Source: MAG-120531 sp002378585
GTDB lineage: Bacteria; Bacteroidota; Bacteroidia; Flavobacteriales; Flavobacteriaceae
Direction: 5' to 3'
NCBI GenBank assembly: GCA_937890575.1
Contig: CALADZ010000128.1
Span: 1-18,592 of the forward strand
DNA length: 18,592 nt
The translations under genes and the position numbers were made by a program. Positions within the stretch are counted from its first letter, which is position 1. Each line of letters begins with the position of its first letter. The notes under the pieces were generated by a model. The model was given only the letters and a program-made list of their open reading frames with translations. It was not told the origin of the DNA and did not search any database. Below are positions 1 to 7,528 of this stretch, piece after piece.

Positions 1-38
1 AGAAGAAGCTAAAAGCTTAAGAATCTATTGTATAAAAG

Positions 39-75
39 ACAACTACGGGGCGCCTTTGGCGCCCCGTAGTTGTTT
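39..75 (-). terminator. Hairpin terminator after the ModF-like gene
   Basis: Positions 41-54 and 58-71 are perfect inverted complements (14 bp, very GC-rich core) around a TTT loop, and the pairing extends two more bases outward. On the minus strand the stem is followed by TCTTTTATA, a usable U-tract. The stop codon of the upstream minus-strand gene (74-76) lies at the foot of the stem. The plus-strand side is followed only by GTTTAT, so termination in that direction would be weaker. Bases 1-38 could hold the end of a converging plus-strand gene, but too little is present to say. Confidence 0.85.
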
Positions 76-1270
76 ATAAGTGGACTACAGTAGCCGTACT
101 TCCAGTTTTGGCGGGATGCAGTGTCAAAAAATGATCGACCACGGTCGGAGTAAAGTCATGGCTTACCAAAATAATGGAGGTTTCAGAATATTTTTTGACT
201 GACTCAAGTAGGGATAGCCACCACTCAACTGTGGATTGGTCCATGGCGGCGTGTGCCTCGTCTAAAATAACTAGCGGTGGCATTTTAATGAGGGCCCTAA
301 CGGTCATAATCAGTGCTTGTATTCCTGGAGAACACTCCAGAAACAGTTTGTTTGAATAGGCTTCGAGGCCGGCCCATTGTATCCACTCATCTGTTTTTTG
401 ACGATCGATGGAGGAGGGAAGCTCATAGAGACCTACTTGATCTTTTAGGCCCCCTAGGATCATTTCTTGGACCGTAGCGTGTTGGTGGAAATAGTCAAGT
501 TGACTAGGAGTATAATAGCCTATATTTTTTTTAATGTCCCAGACTGAACTCCCTTGACCTTTGGGCTGGCCGAATAAGGTCACATCTTGTTGGTATCCTT
601 TCGGGTTGTCTGAGGTGATGAGTTCAATTAAGGTAGATTTGCCTGAACCATTAGGGCCTTTAAGTGCCCAAACCTCTCCTGAAGAGATCGTCCAGTCGAT
701 GCGGTCTAAAATAGGTTTGTCCAGAAAAGAAACAGACACCTTTTTGAGTGAAACCAAGGGTTGGTTTTGTTGCTCCTTTTGAGGGGCCTTCGCACTGAGC
801 GGAAAGTTTTTCTCATGTTTCAAGACGGCTTCAGTGGGTTGAACGCCCTCCCTGATGTCCCTTACTTCATCGATCCATACGGGGATTTCCGCTTTTGACC
901 CCCAAGCACAAATCAGGAATGTGTGTTGCGCGGCATCTGCCAGTAATTGATTTAAACGATCGGTTTTTGCTTGATCCAGGTGAGCCCATGGATACTCAAT
1001 ATACAAAGCGAAGGGTCGTTTCTCAAGCTCATGTTCGATCCACCGCAACTTTTTCTCTCCGCTCGACATGCTGCTCCACGGTTGTCCATACAACTCATGC
1101 CAAAATGTTTGCTCGTGGCGACGCTCCATCATCATGAAGTGATGGCGGCTTTTTTCATCCCAAACACTGATGAGTTTTCGCTCTGGAAAGTGGGGTATTT
1201 CTTGAGAAAGCCGAAGTAATATTTGTTCGGTTTCCCAGTGCCTGTCGGTTAGTACACCTAAGGCTTTCAT
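74..1270 (-). CDS. ModF-like tandem ABC ATPase with degenerate N-terminal half
   Basis: A 398-residue soluble ATPase whose C-terminal half closely resembles E. coli ModF (PhrA), a protein with two ABC ATPase halves and no membrane domain. The C-half has Walker A GPNGSGKST (205-213), a region with TLFG and VWDIKKNIGY (231-251) typical of ModF, Walker B LVILDE (333-338) and the switch His371. Its signature motif is degraded to CSPGIQ (313-318). The N-half (about 1-140) has no Walker A at all, yet keeps a signature-like MSSGEKK (68-74) and a Walker B-like strand ending HLD (87-99). It starts with ATG, 6 bases after lgt, and is the last gene of the folE cluster. The biological role of ModF proteins is poorly defined and no molybdate transport genes are nearby, so I give no symbol. 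Family call is secure; function is not. Confidence 0.8.
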   Translation of the reverse strand: MKALGVLTDRHWETEQILLRLSQEIPHFPERKLISVWDEKSRHHFMMMERRHEQTFWHELYGQPWSSMSSGEKKLRWIEHELEKRPFALYIEYPWAHLDQAKTDRLNQLLADAAQHTFLICAWGSKAEIPVWIDEVRDIREGVQPTEAVLKHEKNFPLSAKAPQKEQQNQPLVSLKKVSVSFLDKPILDRIDWTISSGEVWALKGPNGSGKSTLIELITSDNPKGYQQDVTLFGQPKGQGSSVWDIKKNIGYYTPSQLDYFHQHATVQEMILGGLKDQVGLYELPSSIDRQKTDEWIQWAGLEAYSNKLFLECSPGIQALIMTVRALIKMPPLVILDEAHAAMDQSTVEWWLSLLESVKKYSETSIILVSHDFTPTVVDHFLTLHPAKTGSTATVVHL

Positions 1271-1276
1271 CGCGGA

Positions 1277-2236
1277 TTAAGCGTGTTTTATTTTTCTAAG
1301 CATGAGATATAACCCCACAGCGATCATGGGAAGACTCAGCCATTGACCTGTGGTGAATGTCCCTAAAGCCGATTCAAATCCTCCTTGACTTTCTTTTACA
1401 TACTCGACTAAAAAGCGAACTGACCATAAGACCACGAAAAACAATCCAAACATGCGTCCAGCTTGATCTTTCAAGGAGGTATTTTGGTACAAATACCTCA
1501 ATACAAAAAAGAGCACCAAATAGGCGACCCCTTCATACAGCTGGGCTGGATGTCTAAAAGGAATACTATCCAATATTGAAGCATATCTGGGGTCTGATCC
1601 AATCAGTGCATAGGCAGCTTCTGGAGTTGTTTGTTGGGTTAAAGACATAGCCTTATACGCAGACATGTCTTCGCTAGCGCGTACAAATTTCGTCGCGCTC
1701 CAAAAAGTACCATCCACGGTTTTACCGATAATCTCTGAATTGAAAAAATTGCCTAGCCTAACCAAAAAGGCACCTAGCGCTACAGGAACCACAATGCGAT
1801 CTAAAATCCAAGAAAATTTTAAGTCTGGAAATTTGCGCACATACAAATACAAACCGATTAATATACCAATCGTCGCCCCATGACTAGCCAAACCGGCAAA
1901 TCCCGTAAATGAATAACCGGAAATCAATCCAAAAAGTCTTCCTTGCGCATTTTCCCTAATGGGTAGCAGAATTTCCACTAAATGTTGTTGGTAATAGGCC
2001 CAGTCGTAAAACAACACATGTCCCAGTCGAGCGCCGATCATGGTCGATAACACTGTGTAAATGAATAGGCTATCCAATTGCTCTAAAGACTTCCCTTCTT
2101 TTTGAAAGATTTGCTTCATGACATACCAGCCAGCGGCAAATGCGGTGATCCACAACAAATTATAGTATTTGATCTGCAAGAATCCAACAGTAAACAACGT
2201 GTCATCTGGGTTCCAGATAATGCTCCATGCGTGCAT
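1277..2236 (-). CDS. lgt: Prolipoprotein diacylglyceryl transferase Lgt
   Basis: Transfers diacylglycerol from phosphatidylglycerol to the lipobox cysteine of prolipoproteins, the first step of lipoprotein maturation, in the inner membrane. The 319-residue protein has the Lgt landmarks in order: GARLGHVLFYD (68-78), GLASHG with the family His at 119, RLGNFFNSE (160-168), RHPAQLYE (228-235) and RFLVEY (274-279), spread over about seven hydrophobic segments. An in-frame TTG at 2254 would add six residues, but the ATG at 2236 gives the usual short N-terminus ending in WNP, so I chose it. It is slightly longer than the enterobacterial protein because of the loop at about 172-226. It lies between yidD (56 bases upstream) and the ModF-like gene (6 bases downstream), presumably in one transcript. 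Confidence 0.95.
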   Translation of the reverse strand: MHAWSIIWNPDDTLFTVGFLQIKYYNLLWITAFAAGWYVMKQIFQKEGKSLEQLDSLFIYTVLSTMIGARLGHVLFYDWAYYQQHLVEILLPIRENAQGRLFGLISGYSFTGFAGLASHGATIGILIGLYLYVRKFPDLKFSWILDRIVVPVALGAFLVRLGNFFNSEIIGKTVDGTFWSATKFVRASEDMSAYKAMSLTQQTTPEAAYALIGSDPRYASILDSIPFRHPAQLYEGVAYLVLFFVLRYLYQNTSLKDQAGRMFGLFFVVLWSVRFLVEYVKESQGGFESALGTFTTGQWLSLPMIAVGLYLMLRKIKHA

Positions 2237-2292
2237 AAGTAAAATTTTAAGCAATATAATAAATTAAAACAGGGAAGATGTGCCCAGTGTGT

Positions 2293-2526
2293 TTAAGGTA
2301 CCGGATCGTGTCCGTGTCCTCCCCAAGGATGGCAACTAACGATTCTTTTTATGGCCAACCAACCTCCTTTAAGCAATCCGTGTTTGATCAACGCCTCCAG
2401 GCTGTACTGCGAACAGGTGGGTTGGTACCTACATGAGGGTGGGAGCAAAGGAGACACAAAACGCTGATATCCAGTAATCAGCTTTAGAAATGGCCAGGTC
2501 CAAAGGGATGGTTTGTCCTGATGCAT
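2293..2526 (-). CDS. yidD: Membrane protein insertion efficiency factor YidD
   Basis: A 77-residue member of the YidD family, small amphipathic proteins at the inner membrane that help YidC-dependent insertion of membrane proteins. The family pattern is clear: YQRFVSPLLPPSCRYQPTCSQY (20-41) with its conserved cysteines, then a downstream Cys-His-Pro-Trp and GGHGHDPVP ending the protein. Length is normal for the family. It starts with ATG 6 bases after the cysS stop, so translation with cysS is probably coupled. In many bacteria yidD sits in the rnpA-yidC-dnaA region; here it lies with cysS and lgt. Confidence 0.93.
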   Translation of the reverse strand: MHQDKPSLWTWPFLKLITGYQRFVSPLLPPSCRYQPTCSQYSLEALIKHGLLKGGWLAIKRIVSCHPWGGHGHDPVP

Positions 2527-2532
2527 CAGCCT

Positions 2533-4017
2533 TTATTCTAGCGTAAATTGGGTGCCGTCCTTGGTGTCTTTCAGCTGAACTCCATGGTCGCTAAGCGCAT
2601 CTCTTATTTGATCTGAGAGTGCAAATTCTCTGTTTTGACGGGCCTCATTGCGAAGTTGTATCAACAGTTGAACCAACCCATGAACTCTTTTTGAATCGGA
2701 TTCAGCAGCAGGTTTAGTCTCCAATCCCAGTACATCAAAAACAAACTCGTTAAGGGTTTTTGTCAGCAAAGTCAGGTCAGTTTCGGATAGCTGTATCTGT
2801 AGTTGGGCCAGCAGTTGAATTTGTTTAACAGCCTCAAATAAATGGGCGATTAATACCGGTGTATTAAAATCGTCATTCATCGCTTTGTAGCATTTTTCCC
2901 GCCAAAGCGCCACATCAAATCCTTGACTGGATGGACTGGCCTGTATTTTGGAGAGCAGTACTAACGCATCCATTAATCGGTTGTATCCCTTTTCTGCGGC
3001 ACCTAATGCCTCATCGCTCAGATCAAGCACTGAGGTGTAATGGGCTTGCATCATGAAAAATCGAACTACAGTAGGCGTATAAGGTTTTGACAGTTGCGCA
3101 TTTTCTCCAGAAAAAATCTCCCCAGGTAACAGATTATTCCCTGTTGATTTGGCCATTTTTTTTCCGTTAAGCGTCAGCATATTGGCGTGTAGCCAATAAT
3201 TGACTGGAGCCGTGTGGTTGCACGCTTCTGCTTGAGCAATTTCACACTCGTGGTGAGGAAACTTAAGGTCCATACCGCCCCCATGTATATCAAATTGGGT
3301 GCCCAAGTATTTGGTGCTCATGGCAGTACACTCCAAGTGCCACCCTGGAAACCCATCCCCCCATGGCGAAGCCCAGCGCATGATATGTTGAGGTTCTGCT
3401 TTCTTCCAAAGGGCAAAATCAAATGGATTTCGTTTTTCCTCCTGTCCTGCCAGGTCACGGGTATTGGCCATCATTTGCTCCAGCCTCCTACCGCTTAGCT
3501 TTCCGTATTGATGCTTCTGGTCAAATGCGGCTACATCAAAATAGACAGACCCATTTACCTCATAGGCCCATCCCTCTGCGAGTATGGTTTTTACAATTTC
3601 AATTTGCTCTACAATATGCCCAGTTGCTGTGGGTTCAATATTTGGCGGTAACAAGTTAAATTGTTGCAGAGTAGCGTGGAAATCCAGCGTATATCGCTGC
3701 ACTACCTCCATAGGCTCTAACTGCTCTAAACGCGCTTTTTTGGCAATTTTGTCCTCCCCTTGGTCTTGGTCATTTTCCAAATGTCCCGCATCCGTGATGT
3801 TGCGCACATAACGCACTTTATACCCCAAATGTCTCAGGTATCTGTAGATCATGTCAAACGACATAAAGGTCCTACAGTTCCCCAGATGCACTTGGCTGTA
3901 TACCGTTGGTCCACATACATACATCCCTACATATCCAGGTAGAATCGGCGTGAACAACTCTTTTTGTCCTCCGAGTGAGTTGGTAACATAAAGTGAATTG
4001 GATGTATATAAAGCCAT
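2533..4017 (-). CDS. cysS: Cysteine--tRNA ligase
   Basis: Class I aminoacyl-tRNA synthetase that charges tRNA-Cys with cysteine in the cytosol. The 494-residue protein shows the start of the Rossmann fold with YVCGPTVY (33-40), the HIGH-type motif HLGN (44-47), and the KMSKS-type motif as KMAKS (287-291). Zinc ligands of the family are recognisable as Cys35, Cys230 (WHLECTAMS), His255 and Glu259 in FPHHECEIAQ. The C-terminal 170 residues form the expected DALR and helical anticodon-binding region. Length is close to the usual 460-500. It begins with ATG just one base after the folE stop, so the two are almost certainly translated from one mRNA. KMAKS instead of KMSKS is a tolerated variant, not a sign of decay. 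Confidence 0.97.
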   Translation of the reverse strand: MALYTSNSLYVTNSLGGQKELFTPILPGYVGMYVCGPTVYSQVHLGNCRTFMSFDMIYRYLRHLGYKVRYVRNITDAGHLENDQDQGEDKIAKKARLEQLEPMEVVQRYTLDFHATLQQFNLLPPNIEPTATGHIVEQIEIVKTILAEGWAYEVNGSVYFDVAAFDQKHQYGKLSGRRLEQMMANTRDLAGQEEKRNPFDFALWKKAEPQHIMRWASPWGDGFPGWHLECTAMSTKYLGTQFDIHGGGMDLKFPHHECEIAQAEACNHTAPVNYWLHANMLTLNGKKMAKSTGNNLLPGEIFSGENAQLSKPYTPTVVRFFMMQAHYTSVLDLSDEALGAAEKGYNRLMDALVLLSKIQASPSSQGFDVALWREKCYKAMNDDFNTPVLIAHLFEAVKQIQLLAQLQIQLSETDLTLLTKTLNEFVFDVLGLETKPAAESDSKRVHGLVQLLIQLRNEARQNREFALSDQIRDALSDHGVQLKDTKDGTQFTLE

Positions 4018-4018
4018 G

Positions 4019-4705
4019 TTATATGCGTTCTAGTGAAGGCAATTGAAGGTATTTTAAGAACTCATCACGAACATCGGGTTGTTTAAATACCCCTCCATAT
4101 TCAGCGGTTACCGTGCTGGAATCAATGTCTCGAATACCTCTGGAATTGACACATAGGTGTTTGGCATCGATCACACAAGCCACATCTTCGGTACCTAATA
4201 CTTGCTGTAATTCTCGAACGATTTGTATGTTCAGGCGCTCTTGTACCTGAGGTCTTTTGGCAAAATAGTCTACTATGCGATTCATTTTAGACAAGCCAAC
4301 CACAGTGCCCTTCGAAATGTACGCTACGTGTGCTTTACCGACAATGGGCAATAAGTGGTGTTCACAGGTAGAATATAGGGTGATGTTTTTTTCCACCAAC
4401 ATTTCCCCGTATTTGTACTTGTTCTCAAAGGTAGAGGAGCTCGGTTTTTTTGTAGGATTTAGACCACCAAAAATCTCTTTGACAAACATTTTAGCCACGC
4501 GATTAGGGGTACCTTTGATGCTGTCATCTGTCAGATCCATCCCCAAAGTGGATAATATATCGGATACACTTTGTTTGATGCGCTCTATTTTTTCTTCATC
4601 ACTCAAGGCAAATGCATCCTCCCTCAATGGGGTTTGCTCATTGGCACTCATGTGATCCTCTTCAGTGCGGTCTAGGTCATTAAATCCAAGGGATTGATCC
4701 TTCAT
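4019..4705 (-). CDS. folE: GTP cyclohydrolase I (FolE)
   Basis: Converts GTP to 7,8-dihydroneopterin triphosphate, the first step of tetrahydrofolate and related pterin synthesis, as a cytosolic zinc enzyme. The 228-residue protein carries the type I signature: zinc ligands in STCEHHLLP (Cys114, His117) and HLCVNSRG (Cys185), plus LSKMNRIVDYFAKRPQVQERL and a C-terminal AEYGGVFK. I start it at the ATG at 4705. The open frame runs further to a TTG at 4774, but a TATCTTTG promoter at 4736-4729 would put transcription start inside that extension. A short acidic N-terminal arm ending in TPLREDAFALSDEEKI is typical of Bacteroidota homologues. It is the first gene of the folE-cysS-yidD-lgt cluster; folP, another folate gene, lies in this window at 14401-15255. 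Confidence 0.95.
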   Translation of the reverse strand: MKDQSLGFNDLDRTEEDHMSANEQTPLREDAFALSDEEKIERIKQSVSDILSTLGMDLTDDSIKGTPNRVAKMFVKEIFGGLNPTKKPSSSTFENKYKYGEMLVEKNITLYSTCEHHLLPIVGKAHVAYISKGTVVGLSKMNRIVDYFAKRPQVQERLNIQIVRELQQVLGTEDVACVIDAKHLCVNSRGIRDIDSSTVTAEYGGVFKQPDVRDEFLKYLQLPSLERI

Positions 4706-4728
4706 AAATCGTTGATTCAAATAGAAGG

Positions 4729-4762
4729 CAAAGATAGTGATTCTAGCCAAAAGACACTTCAA
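4729..4762 (-). promoter_or_regulatory. Bacteroidota-type promoter of the folE cluster
   Basis: On the minus strand TATCTTTG (4736 to 4729) is a perfect match to the Bacteroidota -7 consensus TAnnTTTG. A TTG at 4762-4760 lies 23 bases upstream, at the long end of the usual spacing. A second TTG at 4750-4748 is too close. The predicted transcript would start near 4724, leaving a leader of about 20 bases before the ATG at 4705. Confidence 0.65.
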
Positions 4763-4790
4763 AAATAAACCCAAGCAAGAGCTTGGGTTT
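4761..4790 (-). terminator. Terminator of the lipoprotein gene
   Basis: A perfect 10-bp stem, 4767-4776 with 4781-4790, around a four-base loop AAGA, followed on the minus strand by ATTTTTG. It starts 6 bases after the stop of the minus-strand lipoprotein gene and separates it from the folE promoter. Part of the folE -33 region overlaps its T-tract. Confidence 0.88.
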
Positions 4791-4796
4791 GCCTAA

Positions 4797-5855
4797 TTAC
4801 TGCTGGTTGTTGGGCCTACCGGATGACTGGCTTCCGCGAACTGGTGCGGAGGACCTAGTCGGTGGAGCAGACGATCTAGTAGGCGCTGAACGCACAGGTG
4901 CAGAAACTCTAGTGGGAGCGCTAGACCTGGTTTGGGTCTCTCGACGATAACTCGGTGTGCTTGGTGTTGATGAACCATTGTTGCGCCCAGGAGCCTGATC
5001 TATTGAATAGTTGTTTCGAATAGGGGCATTATTTCCTGAGTTGTACTGGCGAATAATATCGCGTAAACTAGATCGTGCATCCGCTGAATTTTGTCTTTGG
5101 ACGTTGTTGCCTCTATTTTCGTTGTATCTCGTACTGTTGTTGTATCGATCGTTTAATGGTTGGTAGGTCCTGTAGGTTGATGAACTTCTGCTTAAGTTGT
5201 TGTTGGATCTACTGGTGTTGTTTCTTGAATACAAGTTGCTGTAGCTGTTTTGTGTTCTGTATCTAGAACGATCTACATTATTTCTACCGCGAATTGCCTC
5301 TGGGTATTGATAGCTGCTGTACCCATTGGTGTAATTAGGATACCAAACAACCGCTGGTCCCCAACTATTCCATCCCCAATTGTTCCAATTGTTGTACCCC
5401 CATCCCCAGTTGTTCCAACCGCCATAGCCCCAATTATTCCAACCCCAAGGGTCATAAAACCCCCATCGGTTCCAGCTCCAAGTGTCCCAAGGATCATAAA
5501 AAATCCAGCTGCTGGTTCTCCAAGGACGCACCCAAGAGGAACCGCTATACCAGGCTGGAACAGCATTAATGCTGATGGTAAGCGAAGAATTATTTTGGTT
5601 AGTTGATGTCAAGGGAGTGGCGCTTTGACCATCAAAATTAAGTTGGTCACCACTTAAGATCTGGCTGTACTCTGCCGCTTTATTGGAAAAATACTGACTG
5701 TATTCATCGGCAGGCTGTTCTTGTCTGTAATAACCAGAAGGACTCGACTCGTAGTAATAAACAATGGGAAACATGCCGGAGCAAGATCCAAAAAGAAGTG
5801 CAAGTAGGGAAAAAAGCACACTGGAACGGAGCAAAGAGATTATAGGTGATTTCAT
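4797..5855 (-). CDS. Trp/Asn-rich low-complexity lipoprotein, unknown function
   Basis: I do not recognise a characterised family. The 352-residue product begins with a lipoprotein signal peptide: a charged start, a hydrophobic run (about 11-22) and a lipobox-like LFGSC with Cys25, the only cysteine in the protein. It should therefore be lipidated by Lgt and held in an envelope membrane. Residues 27-100 are ordinary sequence rich in Tyr and Ser. Residues 102-172 are dominated by Trp, Asn, Gly and Tyr in WNNWG-like units. Residues 190-285 are rich in Arg, Asn and Ser, and 311-341 are five tandem Ser-Ala-Pro-x-Arg units. This suggests a disordered, cationic, aromatic surface protein, perhaps binding polysaccharide, peptidoglycan or other envelope polymers, but that is inference. 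It is transcribed away from proS and has its own terminator. Codon bias seems unremarkable given the composition. Confidence 0.8.
   Translation of the reverse strand: MKSPIISLLRSSVLFSLLALLFGSCSGMFPIVYYYESSPSGYYRQEQPADEYSQYFSNKAAEYSQILSGDQLNFDGQSATPLTSTNQNNSSLTISINAVPAWYSGSSWVRPWRTSSWIFYDPWDTWSWNRWGFYDPWGWNNWGYGGWNNWGWGYNNWNNWGWNSWGPAVVWYPNYTNGYSSYQYPEAIRGRNNVDRSRYRTQNSYSNLYSRNNTSRSNNNLSRSSSTYRTYQPLNDRYNNSTRYNENRGNNVQRQNSADARSSLRDIIRQYNSGNNAPIRNNYSIDQAPGRNNGSSTPSTPSYRRETQTRSSAPTRVSAPVRSAPTRSSAPPTRSSAPVRGSQSSGRPNNQQ
4833..4925 (-). repeat. Coding tandem repeat SAPxR in the lipoprotein C-terminus
   Basis: Encodes residues 311-341 of the lipoprotein, five imperfect units: SSAPTR, VSAPVR, SAPTR, SSAPPTR, SSAPVR. 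The unit length varies between 5 and 7 codons, so it may expand and contract by slippage or recombination. It gives the tail a positive charge about every sixth residue. Confidence 0.75.
5340..5552 (-). repeat. Coding repeat region, WNNWG-type units
   Basis: Encodes residues 102-172 of the lipoprotein, with roughly one Trp every three to four residues among Asn, Gly, Tyr and Asp. On the plus strand this shows as recurring CCAATTGTTCCA, CCAGTTGTTCCA and CCAATTATTCCA blocks at about 5380-5445. The units are imperfect, so this is an old or selected repeat, not a recent microsatellite. Confidence 0.75.
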
Positions 5856-5890
5856 AGGCTTGGTATATTAAACCCCTGCAAAAAAAACTG

Positions 5891-5910
5891 TAATTTTGTG
5901 CCACACAAAA
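5891..5910 (+). promoter_or_regulatory. proS promoter -7 element overlapping an inverted repeat
   Basis: TAATTTTG (5891-5898) matches TAnnTTTG exactly on the plus strand. Only a weak TTA (5868-5870) stands at the right distance for a -33 element. The -7 element overlaps a perfect inverted repeat TTTTGTG-CCA-CACAAAA (5894-5910) at the presumed transcription start. It could be an operator or a stem-loop at the 5' end of the mRNA. TTTTGTGCCA recurs at 5956-5965, shortly before the proS start codon. Confidence 0.5.
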
Positions 5911-5975
5911 CAAACAACAAATAGAGCAAGGCTTATTTGCCTTTAAAATTACAAGTTTTGTGCCAAAGTAAAGTC

Positions 5976-7451
5976 ATGAGTAAAAATTTAACTTCTCGTT
6001 CCCAAGACTATTCAAAATGGTACAATGAATTGGTCGTCAAAGCTGATTTGGCAGAAAATTCAGGTGTACGTGGATGTATGGTCATTAAGCCTTATGGGTA
6101 CGCTATTTGGGAGAAAATGCAGGCTGCCTTGGATCAGATGTTTAAGGATACTGGTCACGAAAACGCTTATTTCCCTCTGTTTATTCCAAAATCTTACCTC
6201 AGTAAAGAAGCGAGTCACGTTGATGGATTTGCCAAGGAGTGTGCTGTTGTAACGCATTACCGTCTAAAAAATGATCCAGATGGAAAGGGAATTATCGTAG
6301 ATCCAGAGGCTAAATTAGAAGAAGAGCTCATTGTGCGCCCTACTTCTGAGACCATTATTTGGGATACCTACCGCAGGTGGATTCAATCGTATAGAGATTT
6401 ACCTATTCTGATCAATCAGTGGGCCAATGTGGTGCGTTGGGAAATGCGCACTCGTTTGTTTTTGCGCACGGCTGAATTTTTATGGCAAGAAGGGCATACA
6501 GCTCACGCTACTCAGCAAGAGGCCATTGAAGAGGCAGAACGCATGATGGAAGTGTATGCTGATTTTGCGGAAAATTGGATGGCCGTTCCTGTGATTCGGG
6601 GTGTAAAAACTGCCTCGGAACGTTTTGCTGGTGCGGTGGAAACCTATTGTATTGAAGCGTTGATGCAAGACGGAAAAGCGCTACAAGCGGGAACTTCCCA
6701 CTTTTTAGGTCAAAATTTTGCCAAAGCATTTGATGTCAAGTATGTGAATAAGGAAGGGCAACAGGAATTGGTTTGGGCTACTTCTTGGGGCGTATCCACT
6801 AGATTAATGGGTGCTTTAGTGATGACCCATAGCGATGACCAAGGATTGGTGATTCCACCAAAACTGGCACCTATTCAAGTCGTCATTGTGCCTATCTACA
6901 AAGGGGAAGAGCAACTGGATCAAATCCATGAACACGTAAAACCGTTGATGAACGAGTTAAAGTCATTAGGGATATCCGTTAAGTTTGACTCCAGAGATAC
7001 CGTAAAGCCCGGCTTTAAGTTTAATGAGTACGAGCTCAAAGGAGTACCCGTTCGTTTAGCTATTGGCGCTAGAGACCTGGAACAAGGAACTTATGAAGTG
7101 GCTCGAAGGGATTTACTGACCAAAGAAACCTTGCCTCAAGAGGGTATCTCAGGCCATATTAAAGCCTTGTTGAACGACATTCAAGAAACCATGTACCAAA
7201 AGGCGTTGGCCTACCGGGAAAGTCATATTACAGAGGTTAATTCGTATGATGAATTCAAGGAGGTATTGAACAATCACGGTGGATTTATTTCAGCACATTG
7301 GGATGGCACTCCTGAGACAGAAGAAAAAATAAAAGAGGAGACCAAGGCCAGTATTCGCTGTATCCCTCTAGATGGTGCCGTAGAAGAGGGGGTTTGCGTT
7401 TATACGGGCAAAAAATCAGCCCGTAGGGTATTGTTTGCCAAAGCGTATTAA
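5976..7451 (+). CDS. proS: Proline--tRNA ligase, archaeal/eukaryotic-type
   Basis: Class II synthetase charging tRNA-Pro with proline. The 491-residue protein is the shorter archaeal-like form: it lacks the INS editing domain of the E. coli-type enzyme and has the C-terminal extension ending in the family's final tyrosine (Tyr491). Visible motifs are RPTSE (121-125), class II motif 2 in RWEMRTRLFLRTAEFLWQEGH (154-174), and motif 3 within SWGVSTRLMGALVMTHSDDQG (270-290), followed by the anticodon-binding domain. The open frame extends upstream to 5937, but the ATG at 5976 gives the conserved start MSKNLTSR-DYSKWYNELV and fits a promoter at 5891. It is followed by tRNA-Glu genes with no clear terminator between, so some read-through is possible. 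Confidence 0.96.
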   Translation: MSKNLTSRSQDYSKWYNELVVKADLAENSGVRGCMVIKPYGYAIWEKMQAALDQMFKDTGHENAYFPLFIPKSYLSKEASHVDGFAKECAVVTHYRLKNDPDGKGIIVDPEAKLEEELIVRPTSETIIWDTYRRWIQSYRDLPILINQWANVVRWEMRTRLFLRTAEFLWQEGHTAHATQQEAIEEAERMMEVYADFAENWMAVPVIRGVKTASERFAGAVETYCIEALMQDGKALQAGTSHFLGQNFAKAFDVKYVNKEGQQELVWATSWGVSTRLMGALVMTHSDDQGLVIPPKLAPIQVVIVPIYKGEEQLDQIHEHVKPLMNELKSLGISVKFDSRDTVKPGFKFNEYELKGVPVRLAIGARDLEQGTYEVARRDLLTKETLPQEGISGHIKALLNDIQETMYQKALAYRESHITEVNSYDEFKEVLNNHGGFISAHWDGTPETEEKIKEETKASIRCIPLDGAVEEGVCVYTGKKSARRVLFAKAY

Positions 7452-7475
7452 GCGATAAAAAAAACTGTTGACCAC

Positions 7476-7505
7476 TTGTAAGAGTAAAAAATAGTTGTAT
7501 TTTTG
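7476..7505 (+). promoter_or_regulatory. Promoter of the tRNA-Glu pair
   Basis: TATTTTTG (7498-7505) matches TAnnTTTG exactly and lies 19 bases after a TTG (7476-7478), the ideal Bacteroidota spacing. Transcription would start near 7510, about 18 bases before the first tRNA. This is the best-formed promoter in the window, as expected for a stable RNA. No further promoter is evident before rpsT. Confidence 0.75.
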
Positions 7506-7528
7506 CATCCGCATTTATGCAATCGTTT

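Noticed and set aside
1..38. Possible 3' end of a converging plus-strand gene (frames ending with TAA at 10-12 or 18-20)
   Set aside because: Only a few codons are visible in any frame, so no coding claim can be supported.
2237..2254. Six-residue N-terminal extension of Lgt from a TTG codon
   Set aside because: The ATG at 2236 gives the family-typical N-terminus ending in WNP; the extension adds nothing conserved.
4275..4655. A 126-codon open frame on the plus strand, opposite folE
   Set aside because: It lies wholly antisense to a conserved gene, has no promoter or recognisable domain, and its composition mirrors folE codons.
4706..4774. N-terminal extension of FolE from a TTG codon
   Set aside because: It crosses a perfect TATCTTTG promoter element and would begin within the terminator hairpin of the neighbouring gene.
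5250..5606. Open frames of 97 and 118 codons on both strands within the lipoprotein repeat region
   Set aside because: They are shadows of the Trp/Asn repeat, rich in Pro, Ile, Gly and Val. The lipoprotein frame has a proper signal peptide, promoter-side start and terminator.
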